Assembly (NCBI GenBank): GCA_964346725.1
Contig: CAYFVM010000007.1
Location: forward strand, 1 to 64,000
Source of the DNA: UBA1715 sp964346725
Lineage (GTDB): Bacteria > Bacteroidota > Bacteroidia > Bacteroidales > UBA1715
Direction of reading: 5' to 3'
Length of the DNA stretch: 64,000 nt
In this document: piece after piece, positions 43,752 through 53,145 of the stretch
Numbering within the stretch: position 1 is the stretch's first letter
Layout: every line of letters begins with the position of its first letter
The notes under the pieces: generated by a model
The model's database searches: none
Seen by the model: only the letters and a program-made list of their open reading frames with translations
Told to the model about the DNA's origin: nothing
Program-made: the position numbers and the translations under genes

Positions 43752-45026
43752 TTATCTAAAAATCGTTTTGTCTCTATCTGGTCCTACTGAAACTATTTTA
43801 ACTGGAACATTTGTTTCTTTTTCAATAAACTCAATGTATTCTATTATTTCTTTTGGTAATTCGTTGTAGTTAGATGTGTTCAATTCTTGCTTCCAACCTT
43901 TGAATTCTGTATAGATTGGTTCTGCATTTTCCAAATCGTTTGGCAAGTAATTGATAACAGAGCCTTTATATTTATATGCGGTACAAATTTTTATTGTATC
44001 AAATTGGTTCATAACGTCAATTTTCATCATGAATAATTGGGTTACACCATTGAGCATGATAGCATATTTGAGGGCTACTAAGTCAAGCCAACCACAACGG
44101 CGAGAACGACCGGTAGTCGCTCCAAATTCATCTCCGTGTTTGCGAAGAGATTCTCCGGTTTCATCAAATAGTTCGGTAGGGAATGGGCCACTGCCTACGC
44201 GTGTACAATATGCTTTAAATATTCCGAAAACTTCGCCTATACGTTGTGGTGCAAGACCAAGTCCGGTGCAAGCTCCAGCTGCTATGGTATTTGATGATGT
44301 AACAAACGGATACGAACCGAATTCTATGTCAAGCAATGTTCCTTGGGCACCTTCGCACAGCATTGTTTTCCCACTATTTATAGCTTCATTGATGTAAAAT
44401 TCACTATCAATTATTTTTAGTGATTTAATGAGCGCTATACCTTCAAACCATTCCTTTTCGTATGCATCAATGTCAAACGAATATGAGTAGTTTTTAAGGA
44501 TATCTAAGTGAGTTTGTTTGCAGTTTTTGTATTTCGTGTCAAAATCGTTTAAAATATCTCCAACACGAAGACCTGTTCTTGCAATTTTGTCGGTGTAAGT
44601 AGGACCTATACCTTTTTTTGTAGACCCAATTTTATTGTCACCTTTTGCATTTTCATACGCTTCGTCTAAAGCTTTGTGAGAAGGTAGGATAAGGTGAGCT
44701 CGTGAAGATACAATAAGTCGATCTGTAAAGTTTATGTTTTGTTTTGCGAGTTTGTCAACTTCTTCTTTGAATATAAAGGGATCTATGACAACACCATTTC
44801 CAATAATATTGATGGCATTAGGACGGAAAACACCAGATGGGATTGTATGTAGCACATGTTTTACATTGTTAAAAACCAATGTGTGACCAGCATTCGGACC
44901 ACCTTGAAAACGTGCAACTATATCGTATTTAGGAGTTAGTACATCAACGATTTTTCCTTTCCCTTCGTCTCCCCATTGGAGTCCTAACAAGACATCTGCC
45001 TTTTGAGCATTTATTTTTGCATTCAT
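43752..45026 (-). CDS. purA: Adenylosuccinate synthetase
   Basis: 424 residues. Family signatures: LLGLQWGDEGKGKIVD (GTP loop and catalytic Asp), NAGHTLVFNN (catalytic His), the GIGPTYTDKIARTG loop, EGAQGTLLD, and TGRSRRCGWLDLVALK near residue 300. It condenses IMP and aspartate, using GTP, in the first step to AMP. It is the first gene before rseC-rnf with a 10-base gap, so purA and rnf may share a transcript. Upstream (45027-45162) is an AT-rich 136-base gap with a weak box only. Confidence 0.96.
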   Translation of the reverse strand: MNAKINAQKADVLLGLQWGDEGKGKIVDVLTPKYDIVARFQGGPNAGHTLVFNNVKHVLHTIPSGVFRPNAINIIGNGVVIDPFIFKEEVDKLAKQNINFTDRLIVSSRAHLILPSHKALDEAYENAKGDNKIGSTKKGIGPTYTDKIARTGLRVGDILNDFDTKYKNCKQTHLDILKNYSYSFDIDAYEKEWFEGIALIKSLKIIDSEFYINEAINSGKTMLCEGAQGTLLDIEFGSYPFVTSSNTIAAGACTGLGLAPQRIGEVFGIFKAYCTRVGSGPFPTELFDETGESLRKHGDEFGATTGRSRRCGWLDLVALKYAIMLNGVTQLFMMKIDVMNQFDTIKICTAYKYKGSVINYLPNDLENAEPIYTEFKGWKQELNTSNYNELPKEIIEYIEFIEKETNVPVKIVSVGPDRDKTIFR

Positions 45027-45162
45027 TATTAATTATTATTTAGAATATTCAAAAACCACGTAAATATAGATAAAAAACTCTACCAACACTCAATTTTAGA
45101 GAAATGTTGATAACTATTTTCTCACTATGTTTTTGTTTATTGTTAAAAGTTTTCTTTATATA

Positions 45163-47349
45163 TTATTGTTGTTCAATTCTTTCCACTTTTGTCATTCCTT
45201 TGATTTTTTGTAGATTCATCATCAACATATTAAGTTGTGAACTATCGTGAATGTACAAATCGAAATGGGCGGTAAATTCATTTTCCATTGTTTCAATGTG
45301 GACGGTTCTAATGTTCACATTGAGCACGTTGGAAATTACGTTTGAAATTTCATTAAGCATACCAATTCTATCTTTTCCTTTCAGAAGAATTGTCGCTAAA
45401 AATACTTGTTCTTGACGGCTAATCCATTTAATTTGCTTAGCAGGTTCTTTTAGTTGCCGTTCTATTGCTATAGGGCAGTTTTGTTTATGAATTTCCCATC
45501 CATTTTCGGAGGCAAATCCTATAACTTCATCTCCGGGAATAGGGTGGCAACAGTTTGCAATGGTGTAATTTGTGGAATGGTGAATGATTTTAACGTTTTC
45601 ATCTTCTTCACCATTTTCTACATCATCGCTTTTTGAAAGTTTTAGTCCCCAAAATAGTATTTTTTTGCTTTTTCTTTTTTTCGTAGCATACTCTTCAATT
45701 TTTATTTTGTTAAGTTCTTCTGCACCAAGTTTTTCGTAGAGTTCATTGCTATCAATAAGACCATAGCCTTTTACTAATTTTTCAATTATGGTAGGGGTAG
45801 GTTGTAGATTTTTTGCTTCTAGTAGTTTTGGAAGAAGTTGTTGTCCACGGAGTAAATTTCGTTTCTTTTCGAATCTGAATTTTTGTTGTAACGCATTGTT
45901 CGCTTTAACGGTAGAAATAATGTTAAACCATTCTTTTTTAGGTTTTTGCGAATCTGATGTGAGTATTTCAACTTGATCTCCGCTTTGAAGTTTATAATCA
46001 AGTCCGACAACTTTTTCTTTATTGATTCTTGCTCCAATGGCATGGTAGCCTATTTCCGAATGTATTTCAAAAGCAAAATCCAATGCGGTGGCATTAACAG
46101 GGAATCGGTGCATTTCTCCTTTTGGGGTAAATGCAAACAAGTCTGTTGAGTATAGGTTGAGTTTGAAATCATCTAGGAATTTTAATGCATCTTCATCAGG
46201 ATTATCTAAGGAAGAACGAACGCGTTTCATCCATACTTCAAGTTGACTTTGCTCGAATCCGTCAATATTTTTGTATTTCCAATGTGCCGCATAGCCTTGT
46301 TCTGCAATTTCGTCCATTCGTTGTGTACGAATTTGCACTTCAACCCACGTTCCATCCGGTCCCATAACGGTTGTGTGTAAAGCTTCGTATCCGTTGTCTT
46401 TCGGAGTTGATATCCAATCTCGCAAACGTTCGGGATTTGGTGTGTATTTGTCTGTGATGTATGAATACACGCGCCAACACATGGCTTTTTCTTCTTCTAC
46501 AGGCACATCTATCAAAATAATTCTTACTGCGAAAACATCGTAAACATTGTCGAATGAAATGTTTTTATTTTGCATTTTCGCATATATAGAAGACATTGAT
46601 TTTGAGCGACTTGTGATATTGTATTTAATGTCGTGCTGCTCCAAGGTCATCATGATAGGAATGCAGAAACGATTTAAGTAGTGTACGCGTTTTTTTTCAC
46701 TGCCTTTGAGTTGATGTAAAATGTCGAAGTAAACCGTTGGGTTTTGATATTTTAGACACAAATCTTCAAGTTCCATTTTAATCTTGTAGAACCCCATACG
46801 GTGTGCTATCGGGACAAACAAGGAATTCGTTTCTTCGGCTATGCGTTGTTGCTTTTTTGGCGACATAGAATTCAGAGTACGCATATTGTGAAGACGGTCA
46901 GCCAATTTGATAATAATAACTCGAACGTCTTCAGATAGTGTAAATACGATTTTCTTGAAATTTTCGGCTTGCCCTTCTTTATTTTTCAACACACCGCGAA
47001 TTTTTGTAAGTCCATCAACAATTTGGGTGATTTTAGGCCCAAACATGTTATTGATGTCTTCTAGAGTAATATCGGTATCTTCAACTACGTCGTGTAGTAG
47101 AGCAGCAATCACAGATTTAGAGCCAAGTCCTATTTCTTCGGAAACAATTTTTGCTACAGCAATTGGATGGAGAATGTATGGTTCGCCTGAACGTCTTCGT
47201 GTTCCATAATGTGCGGTATTTGCAACCTCAAAGGCTTTTCTAACGCGAGCAACCGTTTCTTCGGATTTATGGCATTTGGGAGAATTTTTTAACAGATCCT
47301 CAAATTCTTGTAGGATATGTTCTTTTTCTTCTTGCGAAAATTCTGCCAT
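45163..47349 (-). CDS. Bifunctional (p)ppGpp synthetase/hydrolase, RelA/SpoT type
   Basis: 728 residues. HD hydrolase domain near 40-190 with intact HYGTRRRSGEPYILHP and LLHDVVEDT (His86, Asp87); synthetase domain with RSKSMSSIYAKMQ, VYDVFAVRI and NGYEALHTTV; TGS domain (DLFAFTPKGEMHRFP); and a C-terminal ACT domain (FLATILLKGKDRIGMLNEIS). Both enzymatic halves look intact, so it should make and degrade the stringent-response alarmone, as single RSH proteins of Bacteroidetes do. A perfect promoter box precedes it. Confidence 0.95.
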   Translation of the reverse strand: MAEFSQEEKEHILQEFEDLLKNSPKCHKSEETVARVRKAFEVANTAHYGTRRRSGEPYILHPIAVAKIVSEEIGLGSKSVIAALLHDVVEDTDITLEDINNMFGPKITQIVDGLTKIRGVLKNKEGQAENFKKIVFTLSEDVRVIIIKLADRLHNMRTLNSMSPKKQQRIAEETNSLFVPIAHRMGFYKIKMELEDLCLKYQNPTVYFDILHQLKGSEKKRVHYLNRFCIPIMMTLEQHDIKYNITSRSKSMSSIYAKMQNKNISFDNVYDVFAVRIILIDVPVEEEKAMCWRVYSYITDKYTPNPERLRDWISTPKDNGYEALHTTVMGPDGTWVEVQIRTQRMDEIAEQGYAAHWKYKNIDGFEQSQLEVWMKRVRSSLDNPDEDALKFLDDFKLNLYSTDLFAFTPKGEMHRFPVNATALDFAFEIHSEIGYHAIGARINKEKVVGLDYKLQSGDQVEILTSDSQKPKKEWFNIISTVKANNALQQKFRFEKKRNLLRGQQLLPKLLEAKNLQPTPTIIEKLVKGYGLIDSNELYEKLGAEELNKIKIEEYATKKRKSKKILFWGLKLSKSDDVENGEEDENVKIIHHSTNYTIANCCHPIPGDEVIGFASENGWEIHKQNCPIAIERQLKEPAKQIKWISRQEQVFLATILLKGKDRIGMLNEISNVISNVLNVNIRTVHIETMENEFTAHFDLYIHDSSQLNMLMMNLQKIKGMTKVERIEQQ

Positions 47350-47370
47350 GACTCTTTATTTTAACTACTT

Positions 47371-47403
47371 CAAAGATAAATATTTTTTTTGAATATAAGC
47401 AAA
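47371..47403 (-). promoter_or_regulatory. Bacteroidota-type promoter of the RelA/SpoT gene
   Basis: On the minus strand TTTG (47403-47400), a 21-base spacer and TATCTTTG (47378-47371) fit the consensus, 22 bases before the ATG at 47349. Confidence 0.55.
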
Positions 47404-47411
47404 GGTTACGC

Positions 47412-48938
47412 TTAATTATAAATTAGATGTACAACTCCGTGGCGGTCAATGTTTTCGCCGTTTGGCAATGTTATTTGTATCGAATATTGGTACATTCCTG
47501 TAGGGGCAATTTTGCCTTTAACTTTTCCATCCCAACCAATCTCTATGTTGTTGCTTGTGAAGATTGTAGTCCCAAATCTGTCTATGATTTTCAAGGAATA
47601 CTCTCCGGTAATGAATGCAAATTTGGGTTTAAATATTTGGTTTTCATCTATCTCACTTGTGGGGTTAAAAATATTCGGTATCAATATTTTATATTCCTTA
47701 TTTAAACAAACACTATTGGTCGAAGAAATGTAACTTGGTGTTACAAAATTGTTGACTGATTCTACATGGTAGCATCGTGAAAAACTATGTGTGGCATCAT
47801 CAATGTAATCAATATATATATAAGTATTACTCGTTACTGAGTCTACAAGTTGTTCGCTTTCATTGTTTTCCGACATGTAAATTCGATAGTATGAGGCTTC
47901 ATTCCAGGGAATGTTTTTGGTCCATTCTATCATATTTTGTTCATCGGAAATTTCTCTAATTGTGAGTAGGATAGGTGTAAGTATTTGTGATTCAATCAAT
48001 TTTATGCCACAATTGTCAAACACTGCGGATTTGTAAAACACGAGAGTGTCTTTTTTATATGCTTGTGTGTCGTGGTATATGTATATGGGCGAACTATTTG
48101 AATCTAAGGTAATTGTGTCTATACCAATAAAGTGATTGGTGTCAAATTCTGATTTATATACGACATAGTTTTTATAATCAGCAGCAGTGTCATATTTGAA
48201 TGTAATTGCCACATCTGTTCCGTCAATGCTTATGTTTTCGGCATTAATGAATTTAGGACTGATTGGCATAGGTTTTATTATGGAGCACATTGAAGAATTT
48301 GAAAATTGCAAAGTCCCTCGGCAGTCTTGAAATGTTGCTCTCACATAAAAAAAACGTTCTGCGGTTTCGTTGAGATTTATGAGACAGGTTTTCTCGGATG
48401 GAAGGCATTCTTTTACAACAACTTCCGAGCCGTTAATTGATTCTATTATTTCATATTTTTCAACGGTAATTCCGTATCCGTAATAGCCGGTCCACGCAAT
48501 CAAAATTTGCGATGGACATACAGTCGTTTTTGCGGTAGAAACCATTGTTGTGTGGTACTCCCGCAAAGATGTGCTATTTGTGCCATTTTCCGAATACGCA
48601 TCTACGGCAATAGAAATAGGGCGCTCATCTGCATTATAGGGGAAAATTGCTATGGTATCGGTTTTGAACGCAAAAGAGTTGTCTTCGTTGCCTGTAATGT
48701 CAACAATTCCTTTTCCTTTGATAAGTGTAGTTTCATCGTATATATAGAGGATTCGGGCAAATTTTATATTCGGGCTCTCACTTTTGTACCAACTTACGGT
48801 AACTTCAGAAGTGTATGGATTCAGAGAAACGTATGAAACATCAGTTGGGTCTATTTCTTGTGCAAAAGTAAACACCGATGTGTAGCAAAGAAATAGACAA
48901 AGTATTGTTTTCTGAATGTTATCCAACAACAATTTCAT
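47412..48938 (-). CDS. Exported protein with gliding-motility-type C-terminal domain (type IX secretion)
   Basis: 508 residues. Signal peptide (about 1-27, with SVFTFAQ), a beta-rich body probably made of fibronectin-type III-like units, and a C-terminal domain of about 85 residues with IPNIFNPTSEIDENQIFKP, the LKIIDRFGTTIF strand, GWDGKVKGKIAPTGMYQY and a final basic hydrophobic strand. This fits the CHU_C/gliding-motility type B sorting domain recognised by the type IX secretion system. The T9SS genes are not in the window. Its start overlaps the end of the upstream M16 gene by 20 bases, so both may be translated from one message. Confidence 0.8.
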   Translation of the reverse strand: MKLLLDNIQKTILCLFLCYTSVFTFAQEIDPTDVSYVSLNPYTSEVTVSWYKSESPNIKFARILYIYDETTLIKGKGIVDITGNEDNSFAFKTDTIAIFPYNADERPISIAVDAYSENGTNSTSLREYHTTMVSTAKTTVCPSQILIAWTGYYGYGITVEKYEIIESINGSEVVVKECLPSEKTCLINLNETAERFFYVRATFQDCRGTLQFSNSSMCSIIKPMPISPKFINAENISIDGTDVAITFKYDTAADYKNYVVYKSEFDTNHFIGIDTITLDSNSSPIYIYHDTQAYKKDTLVFYKSAVFDNCGIKLIESQILTPILLTIREISDEQNMIEWTKNIPWNEASYYRIYMSENNESEQLVDSVTSNTYIYIDYIDDATHSFSRCYHVESVNNFVTPSYISSTNSVCLNKEYKILIPNIFNPTSEIDENQIFKPKFAFITGEYSLKIIDRFGTTIFTSNNIEIGWDGKVKGKIAPTGMYQYSIQITLPNGENIDRHGVVHLIYN

Positions 48939-50211
48939 ACATAGAGTCTTCGTTTAGATAAGTATTTGCAAGTTCTTGTAAATCTTTTGCTTGCACCTTG
49001 TTTATTGTTTTCCAAAAATTACGATAGTAGTCAATGTAATCAAAGTCATACTCCAATGCTTTTTCTAACATGCCACTCGTTGCAAATGCGCCATCAAAAT
49101 TTCTAACGAGAGAAGATTGAATATAGGTTTTAACCATTGATAATTCACTTTCTAGAACCAACTCAGTACGTAAACGTTTTATTTCATAATATATTGCATC
49201 TAATGCTTGTGGTACTACATCTTTGCCCACACTCGAGGTGATAATAAAATAACCACTATTACGTAATGAAACTACACCGGAACCAATGCCATATGTGTAG
49301 CCTTTTTCTTCACGCACGTTAGTCATGAGTCGAGAACCGAAGTATCCACCTAATACGGTGTTCAAAATTCGTAATGGTATAAAGTCAGGATGGGTACGGT
49401 TTATAGTCACTTTACCAATATTGATAGACGATTGTACCGCATTTTCTTTTTGAATGTGGTGACGTAGTTGCGTGTCGCCTTCTATAGGGAATATAGGAGT
49501 TTTTGGGTAGTTGTCGCTTGTACGAATCTTATTCTCTTTAAGATATGCAATAAGATTCTTTATTTCTGGCGACTTTGGATTGCCACAGATAATTATTTTA
49601 CAGCCTTCCGCCACGTAGTATTTCTCATAAAAATCAATAAGGTCTTGTCTATTTATTTTTGAAAAATCATCCAATTCGCATGCAGCGCCATAAGGGTGAT
49701 TTTTGCCAAACAATGCTTGGCGGAAAATTTTCTGAGAAAGAACTTCAACTCGCTCAATATCAATCTTATACTGTTCTTGTCTTTTGAGTATATGAGTAGC
49801 TAATTTATCTTCGGGAAAAGTTGGAGCAAAAAGAAAATCGGAGACAACATTGACAACTTCAGCTAAATGCTTTTCTATACAGCAAACACTGATGGTTACG
49901 TAATCTTGATTAGAGTTGGAGAATAGATATGCGCCTAAGAAATCTAATTTTTCCGCAATTTGTTCTGCATTCAAAGCAAGAGAACCTTCTTGCAACATTG
50001 CTAAGGTAGAAAGAGGAATGAGATTTGATAGAGCTTGGTAATCGCCGGCCTTTACCATAAAATCAATTTTAACAACTTCTTGATCTTGCAAAGGCAAAAG
50101 ATAAATAGGAATACCATTATTTGTTACAAACTTTTCTGCTCGAAGCAATGATAAGTTTTTGATAACCTTATATTTTGGTTCTTTTCCTCTTTGTAATCTT
50201 CGAATTTGCAT
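48919..50211 (-). CDS. M16-family peptidase-like protein, inactive subunit
   Basis: 430 residues with the two-lobed M16 (pitrilysin) layout. The HxxEH metal motif expected near residue 70 is absent (LIPLSTLAMLQEGSLAL there), so it cannot bind catalytic zinc. The C-terminal lobe keeps YFGSRLMTNVREEKGYTYG, the substrate-binding R/Y signature found in the non-catalytic partner of heterodimeric M16 proteases. The catalytic partner is encoded directly upstream with a gap of 2 bases. No signal peptide is seen, so it is probably cytoplasmic. Confidence 0.87.
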   Translation of the reverse strand: MQIRRLQRGKEPKYKVIKNLSLLRAEKFVTNNGIPIYLLPLQDQEVVKIDFMVKAGDYQALSNLIPLSTLAMLQEGSLALNAEQIAEKLDFLGAYLFSNSNQDYVTISVCCIEKHLAEVVNVVSDFLFAPTFPEDKLATHILKRQEQYKIDIERVEVLSQKIFRQALFGKNHPYGAACELDDFSKINRQDLIDFYEKYYVAEGCKIIICGNPKSPEIKNLIAYLKENKIRTSDNYPKTPIFPIEGDTQLRHHIQKENAVQSSINIGKVTINRTHPDFIPLRILNTVLGGYFGSRLMTNVREEKGYTYGIGSGVVSLRNSGYFIITSSVGKDVVPQALDAIYYEIKRLRTELVLESELSMVKTYIQSSLVRNFDGAFATSGMLEKALEYDFDYIDYYRNFWKTINKVQAKDLQELANTYLNEDSMYEIVVG

Positions 50212-50213
50212 AA

Positions 50214-51458
50214 CTATTGATTGTTTTTTGACTTATAGTAAAGTGTTGTGTCATTGGTTTCTGCAAAAAGTGTATCCGAAACTCGTTTAATATCAACAAG
50301 AGATACGTCTGAATAATTCTGAAGTCGCGTGTTTACAAGATTTGTATCCCCTAAATTTGCGTAGTATGCGAGCGCTCTTGATTTAGAAAGCACGTCAATT
50401 TCATTCAGGATTGTTGAACTTTCAAATTTGTTTTTAACTTTTTGTAGTTCATAGTCAAAAACAAAGCCTTCACGTATTTTCTGTAATTCACTTAGAATGG
50501 CTTTTTCTGCTGCATCCATAGAAATAGATGGATTCAAGTTACCTGAAATAATAAACAATCCTGGGTCAATTTCTCCTGATATATAGGCATTTATGTCACT
50601 AAACAATTTTTGGTCTTGTACTAACTTTTGGTAAAGTCTAGATGAATTTCCATTAGAAAGTATGTCTGAAATCAAATCGGTTGTATAAAAGTCATTTTCA
50701 AGTTGACCGCACATGTGAAATACTTTGATAATGCACGATGCTGGCACGTCACGTTCTACCGTAAGTGTACGTTTTTCGGTTTGTGTCGGTTCTATAGGTA
50801 AATTGCGTGTTGCAATATTTCGGCGTGGAATAGGACCAAACCATTTTTTTGCCAATAGTTTCACCGTCTTAAGCGACACGTTTCCCGATATTGCAATTAT
50901 TGCATTATTGGGTGCATAGTGGCTATAAAAAAAGTCTTTTACCTCTTTTATGTTAGCTTCTTCTATATGACTCAATTCTTTTCCTATTGTTGCCCATTGA
51001 TATGGGTGAACTTTGTAGGCCAATGGCCGAAGAAGGAGCGTTATGTCGCCGTAGGGACGATTTAAGTAACGTTGTTTAAACTCTTCGCACACTACATTTC
51101 GCTGAACATCAAGACTTTTCTGTGAAAAATCCAACTCCAGCATTCTATCTGATTCCAACCAAAATGCAGTCTCTAAATTTTGACTGGGAACTGTGATGTA
51201 ATAGTTGGTAATGTCGGTTGTAGTAAATGCATTATTTTCTCCACCAACTTTTTGTAGAGGGGTGTCAAACGAAGGTATATGTTTAGAACCGCCGAACATG
51301 AGGTGCTCAAAAAGATGAGCAAATCCGGTACGTTCGGGCAATTCGTCTTTGGAACCTACATTGTATAGTGTGTTTACCACAACAAATGGTGTTGTTTTGT
51401 CAATATTGACTATAAAATGTAGTCCATTTTGTAATTCAAATTCTTCGTATTGTATCAT
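50214..51458 (-). CDS. M16-family zinc peptidase, catalytic subunit
   Basis: 414 residues from ATG 51458; upstream in-frame starts would overlap the preceding lipoprotein gene. The zinc motif HLFEH is at 48-52 (His48, Glu51, His52), followed by GENNAFTTTDITNYY and a downstream Glu in AFWLESDRM as third ligand. It forms, with the next protein, an active/inactive pair like mitochondrial processing peptidase or the heterodimeric bacterial M16B enzymes. It lacks a signal peptide and probably degrades peptides in the cytoplasm. Confidence 0.9.
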   Translation of the reverse strand: MIQYEEFELQNGLHFIVNIDKTTPFVVVNTLYNVGSKDELPERTGFAHLFEHLMFGGSKHIPSFDTPLQKVGGENNAFTTTDITNYYITVPSQNLETAFWLESDRMLELDFSQKSLDVQRNVVCEEFKQRYLNRPYGDITLLLRPLAYKVHPYQWATIGKELSHIEEANIKEVKDFFYSHYAPNNAIIAISGNVSLKTVKLLAKKWFGPIPRRNIATRNLPIEPTQTEKRTLTVERDVPASCIIKVFHMCGQLENDFYTTDLISDILSNGNSSRLYQKLVQDQKLFSDINAYISGEIDPGLFIISGNLNPSISMDAAEKAILSELQKIREGFVFDYELQKVKNKFESSTILNEIDVLSKSRALAYYANLGDTNLVNTRLQNYSDVSLVDIKRVSDTLFAETNDTTLYYKSKNNQ

Positions 51459-51472
51459 TCTACTGCCAAATA

Positions 51473-51865
51473 TTAATTTTCCGGAGTACGGAAAGATTTT
51501 ATATTTCCGTAATAGTAATCGTTGTGAACGCGAATGTAACCGCAATAGTAGAATTTAGTATCCGGTTGTGGCCCTTTTAAATCACTGAGCGATAAGGTTA
51601 CGATGTATGTGTTTCCTTGAAAATTCTTCGTAGTTGCTTCTGTACCTGCTCCATCTTCAACAGTACTGCGAGAGGTGCTGTATAGAACCCCAATTTCTTT
51701 GCATTCATCTAAGGAAATGTCGTCAGATTCTATTTCACAAGACACCGATGCGTATACTGCTGAGATGTCGTAAGCATCGCCTGTCTTTATTTCTACATCA
51801 TCTTCGCAGGCACTAAAAATTGCCTGCGAAGATAGGATGCTGAGAAGATATAGAAACCTCTTCAT
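51473..51865 (-). CDS. Hypothetical lipoprotein
   Basis: 130 residues from ATG 51865. The signal sequence ends in a lipobox (SQAIFSAC, Cys about 20), followed by CEDDVEIKTGDAYD and a fibronectin-like beta domain ending LPDTKFYYCGYIRV-like strands and a short tail. I do not recognise a specific family. A 13-base perfect inverted repeat lies inside the coding sequence at 51800-51833, overlapping the lipobox codons. It is 14 bases before the M16 gene and 22 bases after ackA. Confidence 0.72.
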   Translation of the reverse strand: MKRFLYLLSILSSQAIFSACEDDVEIKTGDAYDISAVYASVSCEIESDDISLDECKEIGVLYSTSRSTVEDGAGTEATTKNFQGNTYIVTLSLSDLKGPQPDTKFYYCGYIRVHNDYYYGNIKSFRTPEN

Positions 51866-51887
51866 TGTCAATGTTTTATAAAAACAC

Positions 51888-53087
51888 TTATTTGTTTGCA
51901 ACGAGATCATATGTATCACGAGCAATCATTAGTTCTTCATCTGTTGGAATTAAACAAACTGTTACTTTTGAATCTTCTGCTGATACAATTGCTTCCTGGC
52001 TACGCACGTGATTGCGTTCAGCATCCATTTTTATTCCAATGTATTCCATGTCGCTTAAGCTATCCATTCTAACGCCTTCTTGGTTTTCACCAACACCAGC
52101 AGTCCAAACTATGATATCAACACCACCCATAGCTGCTGCATATCCACCAATGTATTTTTTGATACGGTAGTTATACATTTGAAGAGCAAGGTGAGCAAGT
52201 TTATTGCCATCTTTGTCGGCTTGTTCTATATCGCGCATGTCGCTTGATAGTTTTGTAACACCAAGAACACCACATTCTTTGTTCATCATTTCAACCATTT
52301 CTTGTGGTTGTTTGTTTAACTTTTGCATAAGATAGGTAAGGATAGATGGATCAACGTCGCCACTGCGAGTTCCCATCATAAGTCCTGCAAGTGGAGTTAA
52401 CCCCATTGATGTGTCAATACATTCTCCGAATTTTACTGCCGAAATGCTTGCTCCATTACCAATGTGACATGTGATGATGCGTTGTGTTTTGATGTCTTTC
52501 CCAAGAAATTCACATACGCGTTGTGCTACATAGCGGTGGCTAGTTCCGTGGAATCCATAGCGACGTACGTGCCATTTTTCATACCATTCCAAAGGAAGAG
52601 CATATAAATATGCATAGTCAGGCATTGTGCTATGGAAAGCGTTATCAAATACCGATACTTGTGGGATATTTGGCATTAATTCTTGTACTGCTTTAATGCC
52701 ATGCAAATTGTTTGCGTTATGAACAGGAGCAAGGTCGCAGAGTTCTTTTATAACTTCTTCTACGTGTTCGTCAACGAGCACACTTTTATTGAATTTTTCG
52801 CCGCCATGAACAACACGATGACCAACTGCGTCAATTTCATCAAGACTTTTGATTGCTCCAATTTCAGGGTCGGTAAGAAGTGCGAGCACGAAACCTACAC
52901 CTTCTTTGTGGTTTTTCATGTCGTGCATGATTTGTTTCTTACTGCCATCGGGCATTGTAATTTTTACAAATGCGTTATCAAGTCCGATACGTTCTGCGCC
53001 ACCTTGACTGATTACGCTTTCGTTCTCCATGTTGAACAATTTGTACTTGATTGAAGAACTTCCGCAATTTAGAACTAAGATTTTCAT
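51888..53087 (-). CDS. ackA: Acetate kinase
   Basis: 399 residues. Signatures: VLNCGSSSIKYKLF at the N-terminus, GHRVVHGGEKF, the ATP-binding GTSHRYVAQR and THIGNGASI-type CHIGNGAS, and DTSMGLTPLAGLMMGTRSGDVDP. It makes ATP and acetate from acetyl phosphate. It follows pta in the same direction with a terminator-like hairpin between them. Confidence 0.97.
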   Translation of the reverse strand: MKILVLNCGSSSIKYKLFNMENESVISQGGAERIGLDNAFVKITMPDGSKKQIMHDMKNHKEGVGFVLALLTDPEIGAIKSLDEIDAVGHRVVHGGEKFNKSVLVDEHVEEVIKELCDLAPVHNANNLHGIKAVQELMPNIPQVSVFDNAFHSTMPDYAYLYALPLEWYEKWHVRRYGFHGTSHRYVAQRVCEFLGKDIKTQRIITCHIGNGASISAVKFGECIDTSMGLTPLAGLMMGTRSGDVDPSILTYLMQKLNKQPQEMVEMMNKECGVLGVTKLSSDMRDIEQADKDGNKLAHLALQMYNYRIKKYIGGYAAAMGGVDIIVWTAGVGENQEGVRMDSLSDMEYIGIKMDAERNHVRSQEAIVSAEDSKVTVCLIPTDEELMIARDTYDLVANK

Positions 53088-53104
53088 GTGTCAGTTAGGG
53101 TTTT

Positions 53105-53140
53105 AAAAAGAGATGTCATTGTGTATGACATCTCTATGGT
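53105..53140 (-). terminator. Hairpin between pta and ackA, intrinsic-terminator-like
   Basis: AGAGATGTCAT (53109-53119) and ATGACATCTCT (53125-53135) form a perfect 11-base stem with a 5-base loop. On the minus strand it is followed by TTTTTAAAACC, so it can end or attenuate the pta transcript before ackA. Confidence 0.75.
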
Positions 53141-53145
53141 GAATA

